Of a DNA stretch of 10,511 nucleotides, positions 1-6,450 are shown one piece after another. Below the pieces are notes generated by a model, which was not told the DNA's origin, searched no databases, and saw only the letters and a list, made by a program, of their open reading frames with translations. The position numbers and the translations under genes are program-made. Source of the stretch: a bacterium (GTDB lineage: Bacteria; Bacteroidota; Bacteroidia; Bacteroidales; Bacteroidaceae). The stretch spans positions 1 to 10,511 of the forward strand of contig SFXD01000076.1 of the NCBI GenBank assembly GCA_004559785.1. The letters run 5' to 3'. Every line of letters starts with the position of its first letter. The first letter of the stretch is position 1.

Positions 1-26
1 TTCTGCAAGAAAATAATCAAAAAGCA

Positions 27-58
27 TTTGGTATTTCGCTCGCTTATACGTACCTCTG
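27..58 (+). promoter_or_regulatory. Degenerate upstream copy of the Bacteroidetes-type promoter element
   Basis: A TTTG box (27-30) lies 20 bp before TACCTCTG (51-58), one base away from the TAnnTTTG -7 consensus of Bacteroidetes sigma-ABfr promoters. The 25 bp at 34-58 match 109-133 at 22 of 25 positions by eye, so this is the weaker copy of a duplicated element in front of the HAD gene. Activity is inferred only. It may be a decayed copy, since its -7 box also forms one arm of an inverted repeat. Confidence 0.4.
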
Positions 59-76
59 ACCTGCGGTCGAAGGTAC
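50..76. repeat. Inverted repeat, potential stem-loop
   Basis: GTACCT (50-55) pairs with AGGTAC (71-76) and GACC (58-61) with GGTC (65-68) around a TGC loop. There is one mismatch and one G-T pair between them. No T-run follows, so it is not a classical intrinsic terminator. It sits between the two promoter-like copies. In an upstream transcript it could fold as a leader hairpin, or it may be part of a dispersed intergenic repeat. Confidence 0.55.
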
Positions 77-86
77 TCACGCTCGG

Positions 87-111
87 AAAAGTTCAAATAA
101 ATTTGACTTTT
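87..111. repeat. AT-rich inverted repeat overlapping the -33 box
   Basis: AAAAGT (87-92) pairs with ACTTTT (106-111), and CAAA (94-97) pairs with TTTG (102-105), leaving T93 bulged and a short loop. The right arm contains the TTTG -33 box of the promoter at 102-133. The outer sequences GGTAC (72-76) and GTACC (125-129) are also complementary, giving a nested arrangement. This could be a protein-binding palindrome or part of a repeat family; the sequence does not decide. Confidence 0.5.
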
Positions 112-133
112 CACTCGCTTATTCGTACCTTTG
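102..133 (+). promoter_or_regulatory. Promoter for the HAD phosphatase gene
   Basis: TTTG (102-105), a 20-bp spacer, then TACCTTTG (126-133) match both boxes of the Bacteroidetes primary sigma factor consensus (TTTG, 19-23 bp, TAnnTTTG). Initiation would fall a few bases downstream, near 139-142, leaving a leader of about 27 nt before the ATG at 168. This is the best-matching promoter of the left part of the window. Confidence 0.75.
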
Positions 134-167
134 CAAGAGTGAAGTAAACAATAAACGTTTGTTCAGG

Positions 168-947
168 ATGATAAAGGCATTGTTTTTCGACATTGACGGC
201 ACATTGGTGTCTTTCAAGACACACAGCATCCCACAGTCTGCACTTGATGCAATAGGAAAGGCCAGGGAGAAGGGCGTTAAGGTGTTCATTGCCACAGGCA
301 GGCCACCAGCATTCATAGACAACCTCGGCAGTTTGGAATACGACGGGATGATTTGCACCAACGGTTCCTACATCATAGCCGAGGGCAGGGTGATACACAA
401 GAACCCCATACACCAAGAGGACATCCTAAACCTCGCCCATTATATGAAGAGCCATTACATTCCGAGTATTTTTGCCTCAGACCAAGGCGTGATAGCCTGC
501 GGATTCGAGGAAGCAAACGAGGATACGCTTAGCGTTTTCAGTCTGCTGAACATACCTGTCCCCAAATCCGCACCAATAGAGAAGGCCCTTCAGAATGACG
601 CTATCCAGATAGTGGCATTCTTCAACAAGGACAGCGAGCAATACATAATGAGTAACGTGCTGACACATTGCGATGCAAACCGCTGGCACCCCGCCTTCAC
701 CGACTGCATTCCAAAGGGCACGGACAAGTCGGTGGGCATAGATATAGTGTGCAGCCACTATGGATTGGACGTTTCAGAGACAATGGCTTTCGGCGACGGA
801 GGCAACGACATCGGGATGCTGAGCCATGCAGGAATAGGGGTGGCTATGGGCAATGCCTCAGACGAAGTAAAGGCTGCGGCCAGCTACGTGACCTCTTCCG
901 TGGACGAAGATGGCATAGCACGTGCCCTGGAAAAGTTTTGTCTCTGA
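168..947 (+). CDS. Cof-type HAD-superfamily phosphatase
   Basis: This is a 259-residue cytosolic phosphatase of the Cof/YidA-like HAD IIB group, whose members hydrolyse small phosphorylated metabolites such as sugar phosphates or flavin-related compounds; the substrate cannot be read from the sequence. All HAD motifs are present. DIDGT at 8-12 has Asp8 as nucleophile and Asp10 as acid/base, ATGR at 42-45 is motif II, Lys183 in PKGTDK is motif III, and GDGGNDIGML at 209-218 is the Mg-binding motif IV. The middle (about 80-180) is the C2 cap. Length is normal. I chose the ATG at 168 because the protein then starts MIKALFF, directly before motif I. A TTG at 159 would add only MFR. The gene is alone on its strand, behind its own promoter, and converges on the folate gene with a 60-nt gap holding no convincing terminator. 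Confidence 0.92.
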   Translation: MIKALFFDIDGTLVSFKTHSIPQSALDAIGKAREKGVKVFIATGRPPAFIDNLGSLEYDGMICTNGSYIIAEGRVIHKNPIHQEDILNLAHYMKSHYIPSIFASDQGVIACGFEEANEDTLSVFSLLNIPVPKSAPIEKALQNDAIQIVAFFNKDSEQYIMSNVLTHCDANRWHPAFTDCIPKGTDKSVGIDIVCSHYGLDVSETMAFGDGGNDIGMLSHAGIGVAMGNASDEVKAAASYVTSSVDEDGIARALEKFCL

Positions 948-1007
948 AGCCATTGGCCTATCATGGAGTCTCCCCCTTCCACACGCCCGTCAAACATCCA
1001 TCAACAA

Positions 1008-1556
1008 TCACATTTCAATGGTGACAACATCGTCCATGGGCATGTCGTGTTCCTCGGAAGCCACCTTGGGCAATAGCTGGAACGGGAAACATACTCCCAT
1101 CCTATAGGCGCAGGCAAGCCTCGGCAACAGGCGGTCGTAGTAACCCTTTCCCCTGCCGAGGCGTCTATTCGTCACGTCAAAAGCCATGCCAGGTATCAGG
1201 GCAAGGTCTATCTCGCCATACCTTGACTCGGGGAAGTCGTCTCCCACCGGCTCCATGATTCCATAGGCCCCCAATGCCAAGGACTGTGGCCCGACATACT
1301 CTCGCAACAGAAGATGGTCTCCTTCCACTACGGGCAGCAATACCCTCTTGCCTGCCTCTAAGGAAATGTCGAGCAAGGGACTTACGTCTACCTCGTCGGG
1401 CAAGGGATGGTACGCAAGCAACGTGCGTGCCTCGCGCCATTCCCGCCTTGAGTTTACCAGATTACATAAACTGGCAGACATTTCCTTGAGAGCACCGCTT
1501 GGGCATTGCCCTTTCAGCGTCCTCACCAACGCCCTCTGTTGCAGTTTGCTCTCCAT
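1008..1556 (-). CDS. 5-formyltetrahydrofolate cyclo-ligase
   Basis: This 182-residue protein belongs to the 5-FTHF cyclo-ligase (MTHFS, COG0212) family, which uses ATP to convert 5-formyltetrahydrofolate to 5,10-methenyltetrahydrofolate and so salvages a by-product that inhibits folate enzymes. Visible motifs are GIMEP at 99-103, PGMAFD at 122-127, and the signature LGRGKGYYDR at 133-142 that forms the ATP/Mg site. The tail (MPMDDVVT, 172-179) also fits the family. Length is typical and there is no signal peptide, so it is cytosolic. It lies 42 nt downstream of the GH109-like gene on the same strand and may be read through from it, although the functions are unrelated. The ATG at 1554-1556 gives the expected short N-terminal helix rich in basic residues. 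Confidence 0.93.
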   Translation of the reverse strand: MESKLQQRALVRTLKGQCPSGALKEMSASLCNLVNSRREWREARTLLAYHPLPDEVDVSPLLDISLEAGKRVLLPVVEGDHLLLREYVGPQSLALGAYGIMEPVGDDFPESRYGEIDLALIPGMAFDVTNRRLGRGKGYYDRLLPRLACAYRMGVCFPFQLLPKVASEEHDMPMDDVVTIEM

Positions 1557-1598
1557 GCCGTGATGCCTAACACATCCGCCACTATGGTGCGTGGGGAA

Positions 1599-3173
1599 CT
1601 ATTTCTTCTTTTTCTGAGCCTTCTCCTTTGCCTTGTCGTACTTCTCCCAGAGTTTCTTCTTCGTGGCAAGTTCCTTCAAGGCCTGCGTGCCAGACTTGGC
1701 AGCCAACTCGGCTGCAGCCTCGTCTTCAGATGACGCAAAGGCATGGCGGAATCCCTTCTGAACATTCCAGTAGCCACGGGTGAAGTCGGGGAATGCCACC
1801 GATGCGCAATTGTTGTCCATGCTCAGGGTTCCCAGCTCAGCCAGGCAGCACCATTCCGCCAAGTCGTAAACGTCCATGTCGAGGGGAAGCCCATTCTGCA
1901 GGCAATACACCATCCTGGCATCCATTATGAAGTCCATGCCACCATGTCCTCCCACCTGCTTTGCCATCTCGCCATACTTCTTCAGGATAGGATGCTGGTA
2001 CTTCTCCACCAAGGCTGCCTGCTGATCTGCGCTCATGAAGGCATGGGTGTCCAGCTTGTCCACCTGTGGCACGCCGCTACCCTTGATGGCAGAACCGTCG
2101 AGGGCGAAGTGTTCCTCGGGATATTTGGTGGCATAGCCGTTGACGCCCTCCAGCTTGTACAGCCTGTTGTAGGGCTGGTATGTCATGACGTTGTGCACTA
2201 TCTGCATCACCTTGCCGTTCTCAGTGCGCATAAGGGTCGTGGTAATGTCTCCGTTGCGGAATTCCTTGGGATCCTTGCCAGTCTTACCCTTCACGTATTC
2301 CTTGCCATGCACGCTCTTCGTGTCCATGGCCACGAGTGTGGTGATGCGGTCGCCGCGGTGTATGTCGAGAGCCTGCGCCACAGGTCCCATGCCATGCGTG
2401 GCATAGAGGTCTCCGCGGTTCTCCATGTTGTACTTCATGCGCCAGCCGAGCTTGTCGGGGTCTGAGCCGTCGGGATTCTTCCAATAATAATCCCAGAAAG
2501 GGTCGAGGTTGTGAATATAAGCCCCCTCTGCCCTGACGATTTCACCGAACACGCCATGCTGAGCCATGTTGAGGGCGTTCATCTCGTACCAGTCGTAGCA
2601 GCAGTTCTCAAGTATCATGCAATGCTTGCGAGTCTTTTCGGACAAGTTGATGAGTTCCCAGCATTGTTCCAGATTCATCGCACAAGGCACCTCGATTGCG
2701 GTATGCTTGCCGTTGAGCAGGGCACACTTAGCTACGGGGAAATGATGGTCCCAGTCGGTTGCTACATACACGAGGTCGATGTCCGCACGCTGGCATAGTT
2801 CCTCGTAACCTTTTTCTCCGCTATATACCTGAGCGGGTGGCAATCCTGCATTTCGCAGATACCGCTGGCACCTCTCGGCACGCCCTTCCTCGTAGTCGCA
2901 CAGAGCCACGATATTGACGCCTGGAATGTGCGTAAACCTCTCCACTGCGCCCGGACCTCTCATCCCGAGACCTACGAATCCCACCCTTACGGTAGCCAAC
3001 TTAGGTGCCGTAAGCCCCAGGACATGTTGCTGCCCATCAGGTCTCGATGGGGTTTCAACTACTATAGTACCCTTGTCCCAATGCCACTTCGTACTTGGGC
3101 TGATGCTCTGCGCCATTGAGGCGAGAGGAAACAACATGGCAACTGCCAAACTGCATAGATTCCTGGTATTCAT
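1599..3173 (-). CDS. Exported Gfo/Idh/MocA-family protein, GH109-like (putative alpha-N-acetylgalactosaminidase)
   Basis: This 524-residue protein has an N-terminal signal peptide (hydrophobic stretch about 6-19, likely cut after Ala21 in SMA|QS) and no lipobox, so it is probably periplasmic. A Rossmann motif GFVGLGMRGPG (65-75) binds NAD(H). The EKP motif of ordinary oxidoreductases reads EVP (161-163), as I recall from glycoside hydrolase family 109. The blocks CCYDWYEMNAL (191-201), NMENRGDLYATHGMGP (249-264, with His260) and GGHGGMDF (408-415) also fit GH109. GH109 enzymes remove terminal alpha-GalNAc by a tightly bound NAD redox cycle; the exact substrate here is not provable by reading. 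The C-terminus is very lysine-rich (KEKAQKKKK). The ATG at 3171-3173 gives a normal signal peptide; a TTG at 3180-3182 would add three residues. No SusC/SusD or other glycan-utilization genes are adjacent. Confidence 0.85.
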   Translation of the reverse strand: MNTRNLCSLAVAMLFPLASMAQSISPSTKWHWDKGTIVVETPSRPDGQQHVLGLTAPKLATVRVGFVGLGMRGPGAVERFTHIPGVNIVALCDYEEGRAERCQRYLRNAGLPPAQVYSGEKGYEELCQRADIDLVYVATDWDHHFPVAKCALLNGKHTAIEVPCAMNLEQCWELINLSEKTRKHCMILENCCYDWYEMNALNMAQHGVFGEIVRAEGAYIHNLDPFWDYYWKNPDGSDPDKLGWRMKYNMENRGDLYATHGMGPVAQALDIHRGDRITTLVAMDTKSVHGKEYVKGKTGKDPKEFRNGDITTTLMRTENGKVMQIVHNVMTYQPYNRLYKLEGVNGYATKYPEEHFALDGSAIKGSGVPQVDKLDTHAFMSADQQAALVEKYQHPILKKYGEMAKQVGGHGGMDFIMDARMVYCLQNGLPLDMDVYDLAEWCCLAELGTLSMDNNCASVAFPDFTRGYWNVQKGFRHAFASSEDEAAAELAAKSGTQALKELATKKKLWEKYDKAKEKAQKKKK

Positions 3174-3209
3174 GTCAGTCAAATATAAATTTATGGTTTA
3201 GTATTTGCA

Positions 3210-3217
3210 CAAAGATA
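3210..3217 (-). promoter_or_regulatory. -7-like box for the GH109-like gene
   Basis: On the minus strand this reads TATCTTTG, a full match to TAnnTTTG. Transcription would start near 3203, about 30 nt before the ATG at 3173. I find no clear TTTG -33 box at the expected distance (about 3238-3241), so only the -7 half is supported. Confidence 0.5.
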
Positions 3218-3314
3218 TATAATATTATTGGCATATTCCGCATTATAACGCAAAAAAATGATTAAATTGGGCAGAAGTTCACCATAATAGGAATGAAAAT
3301 TCATCAAAAATGGC

Positions 3315-3322
3315 TATCTTTG
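3315..3322 (+). promoter_or_regulatory. -7-like box upstream of rlmN
   Basis: TATCTTTG fits TAnnTTTG and is the same octamer as in the divergent promoter facing the GH109-like gene. The expected -33 region (about 3291-3294) is A-rich and lacks TTTG. Initiation near 3327-3331 would give a leader of about 42 nt before the rlmN ATG. It is the only promoter candidate I see directly in front of the long plus-strand gene run. Confidence 0.55.
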
Positions 3323-3371
3323 CATATTGAATGACGAGTAAACGGTATAAAAGTTAGCAATTGGCAAGGCA

Positions 3372-4403
3372 ATGACGAATCTGCTTGGAATGACATTGGA
3401 AGAGCTGCACGACGTGGTGGCAGGACTGGGCATGCCCTCCTTCACTGCCAAGCAGATAGCCCAATGGATGTATGGCAAGCAAGTGAGCAGCATCGAGGGC
3501 ATGACCAATATCTCGGCACGCAATCGCGCCCTGCTGTCCACGCAATACGGCATTGGATGCCAGCCCCCATGCGACAGCCAGCACAGCGTGGACGGTACGG
3601 TAAAGTACCTGTTCCCTACGGAAGACGGCAAGATGGTGGAATCCGTCTTCATCCCCGATGGCGACAGAGGCACACTGTGCGTGAGCAGCCAGGCAGGGTG
3701 TCGCATGGGATGCCGTTTCTGCATGACGGGCAGGCAGGGATTCGGCGGCAACCTTTCCGCCACCGACATCCTCAACCAGATATACTCACTACCCGAACGC
3801 AACCAACTGACGAACATCGTGTTCATGGGACAGGGAGAGCCATTGGACAACCTCGACAACGTACTGAAGGTGACATCCATACTAACCTCGGACTACGGTT
3901 ACGCATGGAGTCCCAAGCGAATAACGGTTTCCACGGTAGGTGTCCGCAATGGCATGCAACGCTTCCTCGACGAGAGCGAATGCCATCTGGCAGTAAGCCT
4001 CCACTCGCCTTTCCCCAACGAAAGGGTTGGTATGATGCCTGCTGAAAGGGCATTCGGGCTGAAGGACTTCCTGCGCCTGCTTACCTGCTACGACTGGACA
4101 CACCAGAGAAGGCTCAGCTTCGAGTACATAGTATTCGGTGGGCTCAACGACTCGGACAGGCACCTCAAGGAACTGGTACGTCTGCTATCGCCCATGGAAT
4201 GCAGGGTAAACCTCATACGGTTCCACGACATACCCGACACCCCATTCCGCGGAGTCGGCGACGAGAGGATGACATACATCAGGGACTATCTGACACGCCA
4301 TGGCGTAATGGCAACCATCAGAGCCAGCCGTGGACAGGACATCTTTGCGGCCTGCGGATTGCTACACAGCAAGATATCGCATGGAGAAACAGACAAACCA
4401 TAA
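3372..4403 (+). CDS. rlmN: 23S rRNA (adenine-2503-C2) / tRNA (adenine-37-C2) methyltransferase RlmN
   Basis: This 343-residue radical-SAM enzyme methylates C2 of A2503 in 23S rRNA, at the peptidyl-transferase/exit-tunnel entrance, and in characterised homologues also A37 of some tRNAs. The N-terminal accessory domain (about 1-95) includes the MTLEEL and AKQIAQWMY segments. The 4Fe-4S cluster cysteines are C110, C114 and C117 in CRMGCRFC. The SAM-contact motif GQGEP is at 154-158. The methyl-relay cysteine that forms the covalent intermediate is C328 in DIFAACGLL. All key residues are present and the length is typical. The ATG at 3372 follows an AAGG (3366-3369) that is too close to be a good Shine-Dalgarno. 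It begins the long co-directional cluster, and the next gene starts 15 nt after its stop. Confidence 0.97.
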   Translation: MTNLLGMTLEELHDVVAGLGMPSFTAKQIAQWMYGKQVSSIEGMTNISARNRALLSTQYGIGCQPPCDSQHSVDGTVKYLFPTEDGKMVESVFIPDGDRGTLCVSSQAGCRMGCRFCMTGRQGFGGNLSATDILNQIYSLPERNQLTNIVFMGQGEPLDNLDNVLKVTSILTSDYGYAWSPKRITVSTVGVRNGMQRFLDESECHLAVSLHSPFPNERVGMMPAERAFGLKDFLRLLTCYDWTHQRRLSFEYIVFGGLNDSDRHLKELVRLLSPMECRVNLIRFHDIPDTPFRGVGDERMTYIRDYLTRHGVMATIRASRGQDIFAACGLLHSKISHGETDKP

Positions 4404-4418
4404 GCAAAAACATACTTT

Positions 4419-5486
4419 ATGACCAAGATCCAAGGATTACTTTCAACCATCTGCCTCATGGCGGCATTGGCTACGGGATGCACCAAGCAGATGATTCTGC
4501 CGCAGGCAAGCGGACGGCCATACGAAGTACTTGTCGTGTTAGACACCAAGACATGGGAAGCACCGGCAGGAAGGGCTCTTTTCGACATTCTCGATACAGA
4601 CGTGCCATGCCTTCCTCAGAGCGAACGCTCGTTCCGTATATCTCAGGCCGAACCCAAGCACATGGACGAGGCCCTGAGGATGTTCCGCAACATCATACAG
4701 GTAAACATCGACAAGAGGCAATACTCCCAAACCAGGATGAGGTTCACTCGCGACAAGTATGCCATAGGGCAAATAGTGCTCAACATCAACAGCCCCAGCG
4801 AGGAGGACTTCAGACGGTTCTGCATCGAGCACAAGCAAGAGGTGGTGGACTTCCTGACCCGCACGGAGATGAACAGGCTGATCAAGGAACTGGAGAAGAA
4901 GTATTCGAAGGTGACGTACGACATGGCATGGCAAATCTTTGCCTGCAAGATGTATGCGCCCGACGAACTCAAGAGCTACAAGAAGGGTGACCATTTCCTC
5001 TGGACCAGCAACAACACGGCATCGGGCATGGAGAACATTTGCATGTACAGCTACTTCTACGAGGGTCCGCACACCTTCAACAAGCAATACATGATGCACA
5101 AGCGCGACTCGGTGATGAAAGCCAACCTGCCCGGCGAGAAACCAGGCATGTACATGCAGACAGACACCCTCTGCACACTGGTAAAGCCCATCGTGGTACA
5201 CGGCAACTTTGCCATGGAGGCAAGAGGACTATGGTACATGAAGGACGACTGCATGGGAGGTCCCTTCGTGAGCCACAGCCGTATAGACACGGAAACAAAC
5301 CGAGTGGTAGTAGTGGAGGGATTCGTCTACGCACCAGAGAAGATGAAGCGCGGGCTCATACGTAGGCTCGAAGGCTCTCTATATACCCTGCAACTGCCAC
5401 AGGAACAATATTCCCTGATAGACACCGGGGTGACCGAGGAGAAGCCCGAAGAGGAAGGGCAGGAAAAAACCACGGACAAGCAATAG
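4419..5486 (+). CDS. DUF4837-family lipoprotein of unknown function
   Basis: This 355-residue protein resembles the DUF4837 family known from Bacteroidetes; no biochemical role is established as far as I know. The N-terminus is a lipoprotein signal: a hydrophobic segment at about 7-18, then LATGC with Cys21 as the lipidated residue. The residues after the Cys (TKQM) lack the acidic run typical of surface-exported Bacteroidetes lipoproteins, so a periplasm-facing anchor is more likely. The mature protein is soluble with no further membrane segment, and it ends in a low-complexity acidic tail (EEKPEEEGQEK). It lies 15 nt after rlmN and 42 nt before the PdxA-like ATG, so it is very likely co-transcribed. 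As I recall, a rlmN/pdxA/DUF4837 association recurs in Bacteroidales, which hints at an envelope role without defining it. Confidence 0.85.
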   Translation: MTKIQGLLSTICLMAALATGCTKQMILPQASGRPYEVLVVLDTKTWEAPAGRALFDILDTDVPCLPQSERSFRISQAEPKHMDEALRMFRNIIQVNIDKRQYSQTRMRFTRDKYAIGQIVLNINSPSEEDFRRFCIEHKQEVVDFLTRTEMNRLIKELEKKYSKVTYDMAWQIFACKMYAPDELKSYKKGDHFLWTSNNTASGMENICMYSYFYEGPHTFNKQYMMHKRDSVMKANLPGEKPGMYMQTDTLCTLVKPIVVHGNFAMEARGLWYMKDDCMGGPFVSHSRIDTETNRVVVVEGFVYAPEKMKRGLIRRLEGSLYTLQLPQEQYSLIDTGVTEEKPEEEGQEKTTDKQ

Positions 5487-5528
5487 GTGACTGATGCATT
5501 TCAGCAATTTCTACGAAAACATACCATC

Positions 5529-6404
5529 ATGAGCAATCTCACAATAGCAATAACATTGGCCGAGGCAGGAAACGAGGCATACACCACCCTGCTAAAGGCC
5601 TACGAGGACCCTACCATGGCAGAACTGTGCACCGCCGTTGCATATGGCGACAAGAACGAAGCACTAAAACAACGCAAGGAACACGAGATACAGACGAACT
5701 TCCTCTCCATCCAACAGACGAAAGAGGCAGGAGAAGGCAGACTAAACCTCCGTCAATTCCCATCCACCGTCGAAGGTGCACCACAGGAAGCAACATCCCT
5801 GCAGGCAGCCCTGAACGACGAGGAGGCAGATGCCGTCGTGGACTGTACTCCAGCCTCCCAGCAACCTTTGCCCATGGAAGTATGGCTCACGGAGGACGCA
5901 CGACTCGTCGTTTGCGACACGATTGAAGCCGACACGTTGACAGCCGCCGCACACGTCATAGAGAGAGACTACGGATGCCTCTCCCCACGGATAGCCATCC
6001 TTGGATTGCAGAAGGAAAAGGCCGACGACATTATATTGCAGATGCAGGACAAGGGTATAACAGCATACGGGCCATACGAGGCAAAGGACTTCATCGACGA
6101 AGGCAGGCATCTCTATTTCGACGGACTCATCATCGCCCGTGGCAAAGAGGCGGAAGACACCTTCGCATCACTTTGCAAAGAATACGCAGTACGACACGCA
6201 TGCAACGAGAGCAAGATTGTCACCGCCCCATTCCAACCGCCCATCCATGCCGACGACACGGACGTTGCCAACCTCAGACACGCCGTATACCAAGCCATGG
6301 ACACAGCCGTGTGCCGTGCAGAGTACGACACGGCAAGGACCAATCCCCTGCAGAAACTCTTCCACGACAAGAGGGACGACCGGAGACACAACAACATAGA
6401 GTAG
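5529..6404 (+). CDS. PdxA-derived protein lacking the catalytic motifs (putative pseudoenzyme)
   Basis: This 291-residue protein is recognisable as a PdxA relative mainly at its ends. The N-terminal block LLKAYEDPTMAELC (21-34), RLNLRQF (71-77), PRIAILGL (153-160), YGPYEAKDF (180-188), YFDGLI (196-201) and the C-terminal NPLQKLFHDKRDD (272-284) follow Bacteroidales PdxA as I know it. PdxA oxidises 4-phosphohydroxy-L-threonine with NAD in B6 synthesis, using three metal-binding histidines. Here the GDxxGIG motif reads AEAGNEA. The TAPINK-to-GHTE stretch is missing between about 108 and 115. The TGHIP histidine region reads VCDTIEA (128-134). NPHAGE is absent (QKEK at 161-164), and the YHDQG region reads ARGKEAE (203-209). 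At 291 residues it is shorter than the usual 320-365. The frame is open throughout. A GTG at 5487 would add 14 unrelated residues; I prefer the ATG at 5529. It lies in a run of housekeeping genes, so retention under selection is likely, but its function is unknown. Confidence 0.8.
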   Translation: MSNLTIAITLAEAGNEAYTTLLKAYEDPTMAELCTAVAYGDKNEALKQRKEHEIQTNFLSIQQTKEAGEGRLNLRQFPSTVEGAPQEATSLQAALNDEEADAVVDCTPASQQPLPMEVWLTEDARLVVCDTIEADTLTAAAHVIERDYGCLSPRIAILGLQKEKADDIILQMQDKGITAYGPYEAKDFIDEGRHLYFDGLIIARGKEAEDTFASLCKEYAVRHACNESKIVTAPFQPPIHADDTDVANLRHAVYQAMDTAVCRAEYDTARTNPLQKLFHDKRDDRRHNNIE

Positions 6405-6450
6405 CCAGGCGCAACACGCCAAGACAGGGCTCAAGCATTCTACAAAGACA

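Noticed and set aside
948..1007. Terminator between the convergent HAD and folate genes
   Set aside because: No stem of useful length followed by a T-run is visible on either strand.
2061..2090. TGGCACG resembling a sigma-54 -24 element
   Set aside because: It lies inside a coding region and no TTGC occurs at the correct spacing. I found no good -24/-12 site in the window by eye.
1743..2465. Long plus-strand open frame of 240 codons
   Set aside because: It is entirely antisense to the well-supported GH109-like gene, and its translation has no recognisable domain; it is a shadow frame.
4199..4990. Plus-strand open frame of 263 codons spanning the end of rlmN and the DUF4837 gene
   Set aside because: It crosses two confidently identified genes in another frame and has an Arg/Gln/His-rich shadow composition without any domain.
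4539..5201. Minus-strand open frame of 220 codons
   Set aside because: It lies opposite the DUF4837 gene, and its sequence is the Val/Leu/His-rich composition expected from the complementary strand.
5529..6404. Functional PdxA (4-hydroxythreonine-4-phosphate dehydrogenase)
   Set aside because: The metal-binding histidine motifs and the substrate and nucleotide motifs are missing, so naming it active PdxA would mislead.
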